Shown: positions 43,153 to 51,685 of the stretch, piece after piece
How the letters are laid out: the number at the start of each line of letters is the position of its first letter
Position numbering within the stretch: the stretch's first letter is position 1
Source: Nostoc sp. KVJ3
GTDB lineage: Bacteria > Cyanobacteriota > Cyanobacteriia > Cyanobacteriales > Nostocaceae
Direction of reading: 5' to 3'
NCBI RefSeq assembly: GCF_026127265.1
Contig: NZ_WWFG01000001.1
Location: 3,957,501 to 4,021,500, forward strand
Length of the DNA stretch: 64,000 bases
Position numbers and translations under genes: made by a program
Notes under the pieces: model-generated
The model's input: the letters and a program-made list of their open reading frames with translations, nothing else
Database searches by the model: none
Told to the model about the DNA's origin: nothing

Positions 43153-46100
43153 TTAATACTCAACTGCTCCTAGAGCTTTGAAAGTATCCTTCTGCGACTC
43201 AGTTAACCCACTTATGCTAGTAATATTCATTCCTTCGTAAGGATTTTTACTTCTCAAAGTTTTCAAACATTCACCTGTTTGTACATCCCAAATCTTAATT
43301 GTCTCATCTTCACTACAACTGACAATAGTTTGACTATCGGAACTAAAGGTAACTGACCAAACCCATCTAGTATGTCCCGATAGAGTTTTTAAACAGCTAC
43401 CTGTGTTAACATCCCAAAGCTTCACTGTTTGATCGCCACTGCCACTGGCCAGTATGCGACCATCAGAACTGAAAGTGACTGAATATACAATATTTGTATG
43501 ACCTTGCAAAGTTCTAAGACACTCACCAGTGTTGACATCCCAGAGTTTAATCGTTTGGTCTCCACTACCGCTAGCTAGCATACCACCATCTGAACTGAAG
43601 CCAACAGCCCAAACCCATTCGGTATGACCTTGGAGAGTTTTAAAACACTTGCCAGTGCGAACATCCCAGAGTTTCACTGTTCCGTCATGACTACCACTAG
43701 CTAATACATGACCCTCAAGACTGAAGGTAACTGACCATGTTCTATCGCTATGTTCTCCTAAAATATTGAGGCATTGACCACTGTTGATATCCCATATTCT
43801 TATTGTTTGGTCATCGCTACAACTGGCTAAAAAATAGCTGTCGGCACTAAAAGTAACTGATGTAACTCGATTACGATGTCCTTTCAATATTTTCAGACAT
43901 TTACTATTACTTAGATCCCACAACCTTACGGTTTGGTCTTCGCTACCACTAGCAAGGAAGTGAGAATCACAGCTAAAGACAACTGATGTAACTCTCCTAC
44001 TATGTCCCTGCAAAGTTTTAAGACACTTACCAGTCGTAGCATCCCACAGTGTTACTGTTTGGTCGTTACTACCACTGGCAAGAATTTTATTATCAATTGG
44101 GCTGACAGCAACTGACCATATCCCATTGTTGTAACCCTGGAAAGTCTTAATGCATCGACCAGTGCTGATATCCCATAACTTTACCGTTTGGTCATCACTA
44201 CTACTAGCACAAATATTTTGATTTATACATATTGCTAACGACCATACCCTACTTTTATGTCCTTGGAGAGTTTTCAGGCATTGACCACTCGGAAAATCCC
44301 ATAACTTTACCGTTTGGTCTTCACCGCAACTAACAAGAGCGCTACCATCTACATTGAAGGTAACTGAATGTACCAAGTCTGTATGTCCCTGCAAAGTTTT
44401 AATACATTTACCATTAGTCGTGTCCCAAAGTTTCACTGTTTGGTCATGGCTGGCGCTAGCTAGTGTATTACCATCAGGGCTGAAAATGACTGAGTATACT
44501 CGTTGAGTGTGACCCTCTAAGGTGTGAATACATGAACTGTTGTGAATATCCCATAACCTTACCTTACAGTCATCATTTCCACTTGCCAATAAATCACCTT
44601 TTGGGTTAAAAGCAACAGACCATACACTACAAACATTTTCTTGTAAAGTTTTGAAACACTGACCATTACTGATATTCCACAGTTTTACTGTTTGGTCGTC
44701 ACTACCACTAGCAAGAAGCTGACCATCGGGACTAAAAGTGACTGAACGAACCCCACCATTATGACCCTCTAAAGTTTTGAAACATTGACCATTACTGATA
44801 TCCCACAGTTTTATTGCTTGGTCATTACTACCACTAGCAATAACCTGACCGTCGGGACTAAAAGTAACTGACCAAACCCAACCAGTATGCCCCTTACAAG
44901 TCATAAGTTGCTGACTATTAGCAACTTCGTACAAGCGAATTTCTCCATTAGTATCACCAGTAGCTAAAAGTTTCCCATTAGGGCTAAAGACTACCGAAAA
45001 AATCCCACCAAAGGTTTCAATAAAAACAGATTTAGCTAGATGGGTGTGAGCAAAATTTGCATTATGCAACTTGACATTCTGTAAGTCGGCTTGCCAAATA
45101 GTTAGATAAGAAAAATCATAACCACTGAGATCGGTTTCTAAATAACAAAGGAGGTTAAAGACATTTCCTGCTGTATAACTTCGTTCTAGAGGGGATATCT
45201 CTCGTAGCGTCGCCAAAAATTGAGCTAAGTGATTTACGAGGTTTTTTTTACTTCTAAAAGTAGTAAGTAGCCCATCTATAACTGGTTTGACGATCAAGCG
45301 AATTTGAGTATCCCTAACATATTCTTTTGCGGTCGCTTTTGTTAGAGCTTTACTCCTAAATAAATAAATATTCTGAGTAATAATCTCTTGGCAGACTTGT
45401 TCTACTAAACTATTAGTTACATACTCCATAACCACCGGCTGGAGCGTAAACACTGAGCCAGTTTTTTCAATGAGCGTAGGTGTAGTCTTCTCAATTAGCG
45501 ATCGCCTTCCTAAAGATTCTAGAGCCTCTATTAATTTTGCTTGTGGTACTGGTGATATAATATCGTCTCGCAAGTCAGATAGTGTAACCGACTCACGATT
45601 AATCGCTAACCAGTACATAATATCCTTTTCTAAATCTGACAAGCGCTCAAACTGCTGCTCTAAAATATCACGAATGTCGCCAAAAACAGCCGTGTCTTGT
45701 TGCAAAAATTCAGTAACATTACCATTAAAGATATCTTGAATAGTCGTGGCAACTATCTTTAAGGCTAATGGATTACCTGCATAGCGTTCAATCATTACTT
45801 TCCATTCATCCTCTGCCGCAGATAGCCCTTTGAGTTTTAAGATTTCTTGTCCTTCTGCTACCTTCAAGCCACTCAATGGTGATGAGCGAACAAATAATGC
45901 TTCTCCTTCCAGTAATGCCACTTCTTTCGGTTTTTCGCGACTAGTCAACACTAAACAGCTTTGGTGAGTTGCTTCTCCTATCCGTCTTAAAAGCTCACCA
46001 TATTCCTCATATCCTTCTCGATAAAGTCCAGCGCGGCTACCACTGCGGAGAATTGACTCTGCATTATCAAGGATCACCAAACAGCGGTGATTTTGCAAAT

Positions 46101-46698
46101 AATAGAGGAGTCGCGATACCCGTTCGCTGAAGCTTTCTGGTAGGTTAACTTCAGTTTCCTGTTCGTCAGATAGAAATTGGATGAGGTTACTGAGAATAAT
46201 TTTAACAGGTGGGGCTTCTCGTAGCGATCGCCAGATCACATACTCAAAGTTGTCTTGAATCTGTTGAGCAAGCTTTACAGACAGTGTTGTTTTCCCAATC
46301 CCTCCTATTCCTAATAGTGTAATCAATCGGCAGTGTTCATTGAGAATCCATTTCTCTAGCGTAGTTAGTTCTTCTGTACGTCCATAAAAAACTGAGTTAA
46401 AAATAGCTTCTCCCAAATCTAGACGATTATTTGAGCTTAAATAGTCATTTTTATCTATTTTTAATTGAAAAGCCGAGAAAAGCTTTTCAATAGTCTGTTT
46501 GTCAACTCCTCCTTCCCGATTTAATACTTTTGAGATAGTAGCGGAATATAACCCGGAGCGGGCACTCATTTCTTCAAGGGTATACCTGTTTCCAAAATTT
46601 TCTTTCGCTTCTGACTGATACTTTGCTTCTTTAATTTTTTGTAACCCCTTAGTAGTAAGTGCAACACCACGCTTGCGTCTCCAATTCTGTAAAGTCAT
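43153..46698 (-). CDS. HTH / NB-ARC (STAND) ATPase with 14 WD40 repeats
   Basis: A 1181-residue protein. Residues about 1-80 are an N-terminal helix-turn-helix-like domain (YTLEEMSARSGLYSATISKVLNREGGVDKQTIEKLFSAF). The NB-ARC domain has P-loop LLGIGGIGKTTLSVKLA (about 128-144), Walker B LVILDNAES (about 205-213) and the later TSREKP and GNPLALKIVA (GLPL-like). A short pentapeptide-like piece (SGYDFSYLTIWQADLQNVKLHNANF, about 525-549) precedes 14 WD40 repeats (about 563-1150), enough for two seven-bladed propellers. STAND proteins with WD40 sensors act in signalling or phage defence in bacteria; the HTH suggests DNA binding or an effector. It is monocistronic. Confidence 0.88.
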   Translation of the reverse strand: MTLQNWRRKRGVALTTKGLQKIKEAKYQSEAKENFGNRYTLEEMSARSGLYSATISKVLNREGGVDKQTIEKLFSAFQLKIDKNDYLSSNNRLDLGEAIFNSVFYGRTEELTTLEKWILNEHCRLITLLGIGGIGKTTLSVKLAQQIQDNFEYVIWRSLREAPPVKIILSNLIQFLSDEQETEVNLPESFSERVSRLLYYLQNHRCLVILDNAESILRSGSRAGLYREGYEEYGELLRRIGEATHQSCLVLTSREKPKEVALLEGEALFVRSSPLSGLKVAEGQEILKLKGLSAAEDEWKVMIERYAGNPLALKIVATTIQDIFNGNVTEFLQQDTAVFGDIRDILEQQFERLSDLEKDIMYWLAINRESVTLSDLRDDIISPVPQAKLIEALESLGRRSLIEKTTPTLIEKTGSVFTLQPVVMEYVTNSLVEQVCQEIITQNIYLFRSKALTKATAKEYVRDTQIRLIVKPVIDGLLTTFRSKKNLVNHLAQFLATLREISPLERSYTAGNVFNLLCYLETDLSGYDFSYLTIWQADLQNVKLHNANFAHTHLAKSVFIETFGGIFSVVFSPNGKLLATGDTNGEIRLYEVANSQQLMTCKGHTGWVWSVTFSPDGQVIASGSNDQAIKLWDISNGQCFKTLEGHNGGVRSVTFSPDGQLLASGSDDQTVKLWNISNGQCFKTLQENVCSVWSVAFNPKGDLLASGNDDCKVRLWDIHNSSCIHTLEGHTQRVYSVIFSPDGNTLASASHDQTVKLWDTTNGKCIKTLQGHTDLVHSVTFNVDGSALVSCGEDQTVKLWDFPSGQCLKTLQGHKSRVWSLAICINQNICASSSDDQTVKLWDISTGRCIKTFQGYNNGIWSVAVSPIDNKILASGSNDQTVTLWDATTGKCLKTLQGHSRRVTSVVFSCDSHFLASGSEDQTVRLWDLSNSKCLKILKGHRNRVTSVTFSADSYFLASCSDDQTIRIWDINSGQCLNILGEHSDRTWSVTFSLEGHVLASGSHDGTVKLWDVRTGKCFKTLQGHTEWVWAVGFSSDGGMLASGSGDQTIKLWDVNTGECLRTLQGHTNIVYSVTFSSDGRILASGSGDQTVKLWDVNTGSCLKTLSGHTRWVWSVTFSSDSQTIVSCSEDETIKIWDVQTGECLKTLRSKNPYEGMNITSISGLTESQKDTFKALGAVEY

Positions 46699-46865
46699 GT
46701 ATTAACTCACTATTCATATAATCACCTTTGACTCAAAGGAATTATTTACTAAATTGCTATAGATATGATGTGATAACCATAACAAATGAATAATCTCATA
46801 TTGCAGGGGATTTAAAACACATATATTCCAAAAATATTCACTGATAAAAACCATCTTTGGTAATC

Positions 46866-46992
46866 TATAGCAATCCTAAATCATTTGTGAAAATTACATA
46901 TCTCTTTCTTCTTTCTTCTCTTTGCGTCCTTGGCGTACTTGGCGGTTCGTTTCCTTATTTATATTTTTCACGACTCATTTAGGACTGCTATA
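46866..46992. mobile_element. MITE with TATAGCAATCCTAAAT terminal inverted repeats
   Basis: TATAGCAATCCTAAAT at 46866 and ATTTAGGACTGCTATA ending 46992 are near-exact inverted repeats extending about 27 bases each with TTTGTGAAAA / TTTTCACGAC. The interior has CTTTGCGTCCTTGGCG. No frame is present. It lies in the 46699-47284 gap upstream of the RHH gene; the rest of that gap is AT-rich without other features. Confidence 0.75.
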
Positions 46993-47284
46993 CCTGTCTT
47001 GGTAATTCAATATCGCTTGCTCAACGACAATCTAGTTTGTGGAGCATTGCTGACATAAATAAGTAGGTGGGTGTAAATAAACATAACTATAGTTTTTTTA
47101 TTGCGAGGAAGCTAATGGCAGATAAATTAAGTGTTTGCCAATTATTTACTACTTTGGCTTCTCAGTAATATATTTGGGTATAAAGCTTAAGTTCAATCTC
47201 AAAATCCTGATGTTCACTGGTAAAGACAGTTCCAAATTGGCAATCTTGATAAAGAAAGTTTGTATATATCTAGACTATCAATCA

Positions 47285-47464
47285 ATGAATAAAACTGCTG
47301 CACTTAAATTTCCCCGTTTGGCAACCTCCACTAAAAAAAGGGCGTTAAAGCGAATTACCTTAAACTTGACATCAGATGAAGCCCAAAACCTTGAAAAGTA
47401 TTGTGAACAGACAGGCAGACCAATAATAGATGTAATTCGGGAACTCATTCAAGCCTTGCCTTGA
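47285..47464 (+). CDS. Small ribbon-helix-helix-type protein
   Basis: A 59-residue protein, MNKTAALKFPRLATSTKKRALKRITLNLTSDEAQNLEKYCEQTGRPIIDVIRELIQALP. The strand RITLNLTSDEAQ followed by two helices with GRPIIDVIRELI is the pattern of RHH/CopG-type DNA-binding proteins, here without an N-terminal acidic tail. They act as antitoxins or plasmid/repressor proteins; no toxin gene lies beside it. The frame extends 50 codons upstream, but ATG 47285 is the reasonable start. Confidence 0.68.
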   Translation: MNKTAALKFPRLATSTKKRALKRITLNLTSDEAQNLEKYCEQTGRPIIDVIRELIQALP

Positions 47465-48368
47465 CCAGACTTTTCATGCCAAGTCTAACTGAGTCCCAGT
47501 CCAGAAGAGCTTGTCCTAAGCATTTGCAGAAGAATTCAGAATTATTCAGAAGTCAGAATTAATACTTTGACCCTTCTCTATAAGAGGTTGCGCCTAGGCT
47601 GTTGACTCTGTGCCTTTTTAGGAGTTAAAAAGTCATGCAAAATATATGTCATTGCGGTTGCAATCGCCTGGTATTGCAACGCTTTGCTCGCAATTACACA
47701 AAAATAGCATTAACCAAAAAAACAAATTCCATCAAAATCAACAGCTACAGTGCGGCGGAAATAAAGCACCCATTCCAAATCAATGAAACCCTCATACTGT
47801 ATTCGTTTTTAATTTTTAATTTTTAATTTTTAATTTTTAATTCCGCCCTGCGGTACTAGGTTGCGCCAACGACAAGCTACTGTGTCACGTGCCGAAGTAT
47901 CGAAGTAGCTCTCACACCGAACTCTGCTTTTTCGGTCAGAATACCTAACTCAATTCTGACTCCTGAATTCTATTTCAATAAAATAATAGACAACCCTCGA
48001 CAGGGTTTTGTTTTATCTATAAACTCTATAAACCGCATGAATTTGCGAATAAATTAAGCATCGCGCTTAACAAACTTCAGCGACCTTAATAAGTCTAGAA
48101 AACTTGCGGCGAAACTTACACTCAGTCTTGTTAATTGGAATCAATTTAAAATTAACAAGATGGAAGAAAGCCTTAACCTAAATTTGTACTAACTTTAACT
48201 CAATCTTTGCCTACGCTGTATGCCTTAGTAAGAAGATTGTGTAGTAACTATGGTAAAATACTGTATTCCCATCGGGTTTTAGGTGTATTTCTACCATTAA
48301 CTCAGAGCTAGAAGTTAAATTGGAGGTTCTTACAAGTTGCTGTTTACTGCATTAAGGAGCGGAAATTC
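47465..48368. other. Long intergenic region with heptamer repeat and hairpin
   Basis: About 900 bases. A 7-mer array AATTTTT occurs at about 47809-47842, followed by a palindrome-rich stretch (47846-47930) with HIP-like repeats. A hairpin with T-rich tail lies at 47992. The frame at 47635-47826 has no protein-like quality. No promoter-bearing gene is obvious until the leader at 48369. Confidence 0.4.
47992..48014 (+). terminator. Hairpin with T-rich tail in an intergenic region
   Basis: AACCCT pairs with AGGGTT across CGAC and is followed by TTGTTTTAT. It could end the transcript of the RHH gene, or of an unrecognised small RNA in 47465-47990. Confidence 0.5.
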
Positions 48369-48425
48369 ATGAAACTGCAACTGATCCAATTACCTATGCT
48401 CCAAGCCCAATTTACTGGAGCGTAG
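48369..48425 (+). CDS. Possible 18-residue leader peptide
   Basis: MKLQLIQLPMLQAQFTGA, followed by TAG, is preceded by a very good ribosome binding site (AAGGAG eight bases before the ATG). Four of 18 residues are Gln and five Leu. Its stop codon lies in the 5' arm of an exact inverted repeat. It is 114 bases upstream of the hydroxylase gene. It may be a regulatory leader or a small gene; the evidence is the RBS and the hairpin arrangement only. Confidence 0.4.
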   Translation: MKLQLIQLPMLQAQFTGA

Positions 48426-48478
48426 ACCCATGAGACGCACAGATGCTACTTGCATAGCCCAAAATGAGGTGTCTACGC
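48420..48478 (+). promoter_or_regulatory. Inverted repeat overlapping the leader-peptide stop
   Basis: GCGTAGAC (48420-48427) and GTCTACGC (48471-48478) are exact inverted repeats. The leader stop TAG (48423-48425) is inside the first arm. A ribosome stalled or terminating there would open the stem. The role as an attenuator is inference. The repeat could instead be one of the dispersed GTAGACGC palindromes common in Nostoc. Confidence 0.4.
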
Positions 48479-48539
48479 CGACAGCATGACATTTGCATAT
48501 TTTCTGTGGAGTTTTCTTAACTATTCTTGAGGAGTACAA

Positions 48540-49040
48540 ATGCTTGAGGCTATCGCTGTTGCTTGGTTATTACTATTTTTTGGTGATTTTTTATCTACAT
48601 TCGTTTACCACGTACCCGAGCACGTTTTTGGTAGCCTTCATTTAAAAACGCACCACTCCTGGAAGAAGGACTTCCGCCACTACGCTATTTTGACTTTTAA
48701 TCCCCAGGTTCTTTTAGATGGGATCTTGGGAGCTTTGCCTTATGTACTCATAGCAGTAGTCTTGTGGTCTTTTTCTCCCATTGGCGTGATCTTTGGATTA
48801 CTGTTTGGTCAGTTTCATGTATGGTGGAGACACATAAGTGTACTGGGTTGGCAAACTCCAAAGCCGATAAATATTTTATGTCAAATTCTATTTATTACTA
48901 CTCCTGAGAGACACTGGTTACATCATCACAAAACTAATTTAGGTTTCGGTGATATTTTCACCTTTTTTGAACAACCAGCACAAATGTGGTTACGCTGGCT
49001 TCGGTTACTCAGACTTCGTTTTCGTTACTCTCGGATCTAG
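48540..49040 (+). CDS. Fatty acid/sterol hydroxylase-superfamily membrane protein
   Basis: A 166-residue membrane protein with three or four hydrophobic segments. It has the His-box set of the superfamily: HLKTHH (about 34-39), HVWWRH (about 93-98) and RHWLHHH (about 121-127), which bind a di-iron centre. Related cyanobacterial proteins are called sterol desaturase or carotene hydroxylase-like; the substrate is unknown. The ATG has GAGGAG ten bases before. A strong terminator follows at 49069. Confidence 0.82.
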   Translation: MLEAIAVAWLLLFFGDFLSTFVYHVPEHVFGSLHLKTHHSWKKDFRHYAILTFNPQVLLDGILGALPYVLIAVVLWSFSPIGVIFGLLFGQFHVWWRHISVLGWQTPKPINILCQILFITTPERHWLHHHKTNLGFGDIFTFFEQPAQMWLRWLRLLRLRFRYSRI

Positions 49041-49068
49041 CTGAAGCACCACCGATCTAAATACTTTT

Positions 49069-49117
49069 AAAAAGTACGAAAAGAAGCTGCGATCGCAACT
49101 TATTTTCGTACTTTTTT
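49069..49117 (+). terminator. Rho-independent terminator of the hydroxylase gene
   Basis: AAAAAGTACGAAAA pairs with TTTTCGTACTTTTT across a loop containing GCGATCGC. The stem is 13 or more pairs and the tail is T-rich. It is symmetrical and may work in both directions. Confidence 0.85.
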
Positions 49118-49662
49118 ATGTTTTCCTAGAGGGGAAATTATTCTAGTCCAAGAGATATCAATTTGTCATAGATTTAAATCTATGCTTGGACTAAATTGTT
49201 TAAGCTTTATTTATAGTTATTTTTAGGGCGTTTCATCAAAGAATAAGAGAGTTACACGAACGGAAGGATACCTCTGGTAAGGATTTTCAAGGTATTTACT
49301 ACCGTTCAACTTCGCTGTTATATCGCCAATGTTTTTGGGAAAGCTAGTCTTAATTAGCAAATTATTATATCCCTAGATTTTTATGACAATTCCTCTCTTT
49401 TTTGGAGATGCTCGGCATAGCTTGTTTATCCGTTCGTGGAGTGTCCCGCAGGGAAGGTGTACGGATAGCGACAGTGAAGAAGGCAGGAGGTTGCAATACA
49501 GTCTAGGTTTCTCTTCTATCCGAGAGACTGCGCCAATGGAACTGGTACAAAGTGAGAAAATCCCCATTTTGGGAAACTTGGCAGCAGAGGTGACAGATAA
49601 AATTAATCACTCGGTTAGCTTGAATGCAGTCAATTTGCAACCTGCTACTTATGAGGTGTTTT
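49118..49662. other. Intergenic region upstream of the sensor-kinase block
   Basis: About 540 bases. A dispersed-repeat stretch (TCCGTTCGTGGAGTG, CCCGCAGGGAAGG) lies at 49428-49480. A frame at 49383-49676 overlaps the kinase start by 14 bases; its last 46 codons (MELVQSEKIPILGNLAAEVTDKINHSV) might be a real short peptide, but support is weak. Confidence 0.35.
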
Positions 49663-51660
49663 ATGCCCGCAGTTAGCCTCAGAAAGATTCTCAACAAAAA
49701 AGAGTTTCCATCTCTCCTTCACAACTTAGTCTACCAGTTGAACATTGCGATTGATATTGAACTGGTAGATGGCACGAAACTAATTAGTATTGGGGAGCAA
49801 ACTGCAAAAAATCGATATGCAATTGATGTGTCAGGAGAAATCATCGGTTGGGTTGTTGGGGGAGAACAGGCAACTCTACTTGCAACCTTGCTTTCATTGC
49901 TTGCCAAGCAAGAAGCTGAGAAGAAAGTACTGGCCATAGAATTGCTTGAACGATATCAGGAAATTGATTTATTTGAGGATATCTCGACTCAACTCACAAC
50001 AAGTTTAGATACACGACAGATTGCTCAACTTGTGCTTCAGGAATTAAGTCGATTAATTGAATCGTCTGCCGGGATAATTTTGCTCCTGAGTTCAGATGGA
50101 ACTCCATTTGAAATCATCGCCGAATTTGGAGTGTTTTTTGACGACAGTCAGCCGGAACCAGGTAAGGGAATTATTGGCAACATTATCCAATCCAACCGGG
50201 CTGAACTGATCAATGATGTGCAAGGCGATCCTCGATTAGAGGGGGAAACAAACCTTAGTGCCATGATTTGCGTACCGTTACGAGCCAAGGAGCGGGTACT
50301 TGGAGCGATCGCTATTGGGACATCAAAAAGCGAATCATACAAAGCCGAACACCTCAAGCTTGTGAGTATCTTTGCCTCTCAAAGTGCGATCGCCATTGAC
50401 AAAGCTTTGCTTTACGAGCGAAGCACTCAAGCAGCTCTCCAGGCGAAAGCTCAAACACAGAAGCTTCAGAAAGCTCTTCATGAATTGCAATTAGCTCAAA
50501 CTCAGTTAATCCAAAGCGAAAAAATGTCTAGTCTCGGACAACTCATTGCCGGAGTTGCCCACGAAATCAATAACCCGGTTAATTTTATTTGCGGCAATTT
50601 AAGATATGTTGCTGAATACGCCCAAGACTTGTTACACCTATTGCAAAAGTATCAGAAATCCCTACCTGTTGTTCCTCCAGAGTTGGAATCAGAGTTAGAC
50701 AATATAGACCTGGAATTTATCATGGAGGATCTCCCCAAACTGCTAGATTCGATGAAACTGGGCACAAGTCGCATCGTCGAAATTGTCCAATCCCTAAAAA
50801 ACTTCTCCCGCCATGACGAAGCGGAAATGAAAGCCGTCAACATCCATGATGGGATTGACGGAACCCTAATGATTCTTCACCATCGCCTGAAAGCAGATAT
50901 TCGCCGTCCGGCAATTGAAATCGTTAAAGATTATGCAAAACTTCCCCTAATTGAATGCTATCCCGGACAGTTGAATCAGGTGTTTATGAACATCCTAGCA
51001 AATGCCATTGATGCCTTAGAGGAGACAATGGGCAATGGAGAATGGAAAAATCTTCCTTCACCTCATCTTCTTGTCCCCCCATCTCCCTACTCTCCACTCC
51101 CCAATCCTCAAATTACTATTCGTACCCAAGTTGTCGATCGCCAGTGGGTTGTGATTCGCATTGCAGACAATGGGCCAGGGATGAAGGAGGAAGTCATCCG
51201 ACGCATTTACGATCCCTTCTTCACCACAAAAGAAGTTGGTAAGGGAACCGGGTTAGGCATGGCAATCAGCTACCAAATTGTTGTAGACAAACATGGAGGA
51301 ATGCTCAAGTGTCGTTCTCAGCCAGACGAAGGCACAGAATTCTGGATTCAGATTCCTTTAAATTGTGCAGTAGTGGACGCTACTGAAGAACAAAATTACA
51401 CCTCTGCCTCGCCAACTTCCACAACAGAATTATCCCATATACCCGATGCCGACGGCTTCATTCCATCAGCAGCTCCAATGCTCAAACCAACAGATTTGCT
51501 GATCCGTCATACTCATTTGATCGAGCGACTTTCACAACACAGTCCCGGTGTTGATGCTGCATCAGCCGATGAAATTTATCAGATATTCCAACGCCAGCCA
51601 ATTTCATTAAAGCTTTACGCCACTTTGTTGTCTTGGTTCTCTTGTTCTAACCCTATCTAA
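49663..51660 (+). CDS. GAF-domain sensor histidine kinase
   Basis: A 665-residue kinase. A poorly conserved N-terminal region (1-100) is followed by a GAF domain (about 110-245, IAQLVLQELSRLIESSAGIILLL and AMICVPLRAKERVLGAIAIG), a coiled coil, the H box EKMSSLGQLIAGVAHEINNPVNF (His about 299) and HATPase with N box NILANAIDALEE, D box ADNGPGM and G box GKGTGLGMAIS (about 440-565). A repeat-derived stretch (LPSPHLLVPPSPYSPLPNP, about 463-481) interrupts the HATPase between the N box and the next strand. The last 100 residues are low-complexity plus a small helical tail. It phosphorylates a response regulator, possibly the one encoded at 55655. Confidence 0.88.
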   Translation: MPAVSLRKILNKKEFPSLLHNLVYQLNIAIDIELVDGTKLISIGEQTAKNRYAIDVSGEIIGWVVGGEQATLLATLLSLLAKQEAEKKVLAIELLERYQEIDLFEDISTQLTTSLDTRQIAQLVLQELSRLIESSAGIILLLSSDGTPFEIIAEFGVFFDDSQPEPGKGIIGNIIQSNRAELINDVQGDPRLEGETNLSAMICVPLRAKERVLGAIAIGTSKSESYKAEHLKLVSIFASQSAIAIDKALLYERSTQAALQAKAQTQKLQKALHELQLAQTQLIQSEKMSSLGQLIAGVAHEINNPVNFICGNLRYVAEYAQDLLHLLQKYQKSLPVVPPELESELDNIDLEFIMEDLPKLLDSMKLGTSRIVEIVQSLKNFSRHDEAEMKAVNIHDGIDGTLMILHHRLKADIRRPAIEIVKDYAKLPLIECYPGQLNQVFMNILANAIDALEETMGNGEWKNLPSPHLLVPPSPYSPLPNPQITIRTQVVDRQWVVIRIADNGPGMKEEVIRRIYDPFFTTKEVGKGTGLGMAISYQIVVDKHGGMLKCRSQPDEGTEFWIQIPLNCAVVDATEEQNYTSASPTSTTELSHIPDADGFIPSAAPMLKPTDLLIRHTHLIERLSQHSPGVDAASADEIYQIFQRQPISLKLYATLLSWFSCSNPI

Positions 51661-51685
51661 GTACACCACTAGAAAAATCTCAACG

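Noticed and set aside
47635..47826. 63-codon frame in the 47465-48368 gap
   Set aside because: Its content is low-complexity and it ends in a TTTTTAA heptamer array.
49383..49676. 97-codon frame before the GAF kinase
   Set aside because: Its first half is a dispersed repeat and only the last 46 codons look protein-like; they overlap the kinase start, so I did not list it as a gene.
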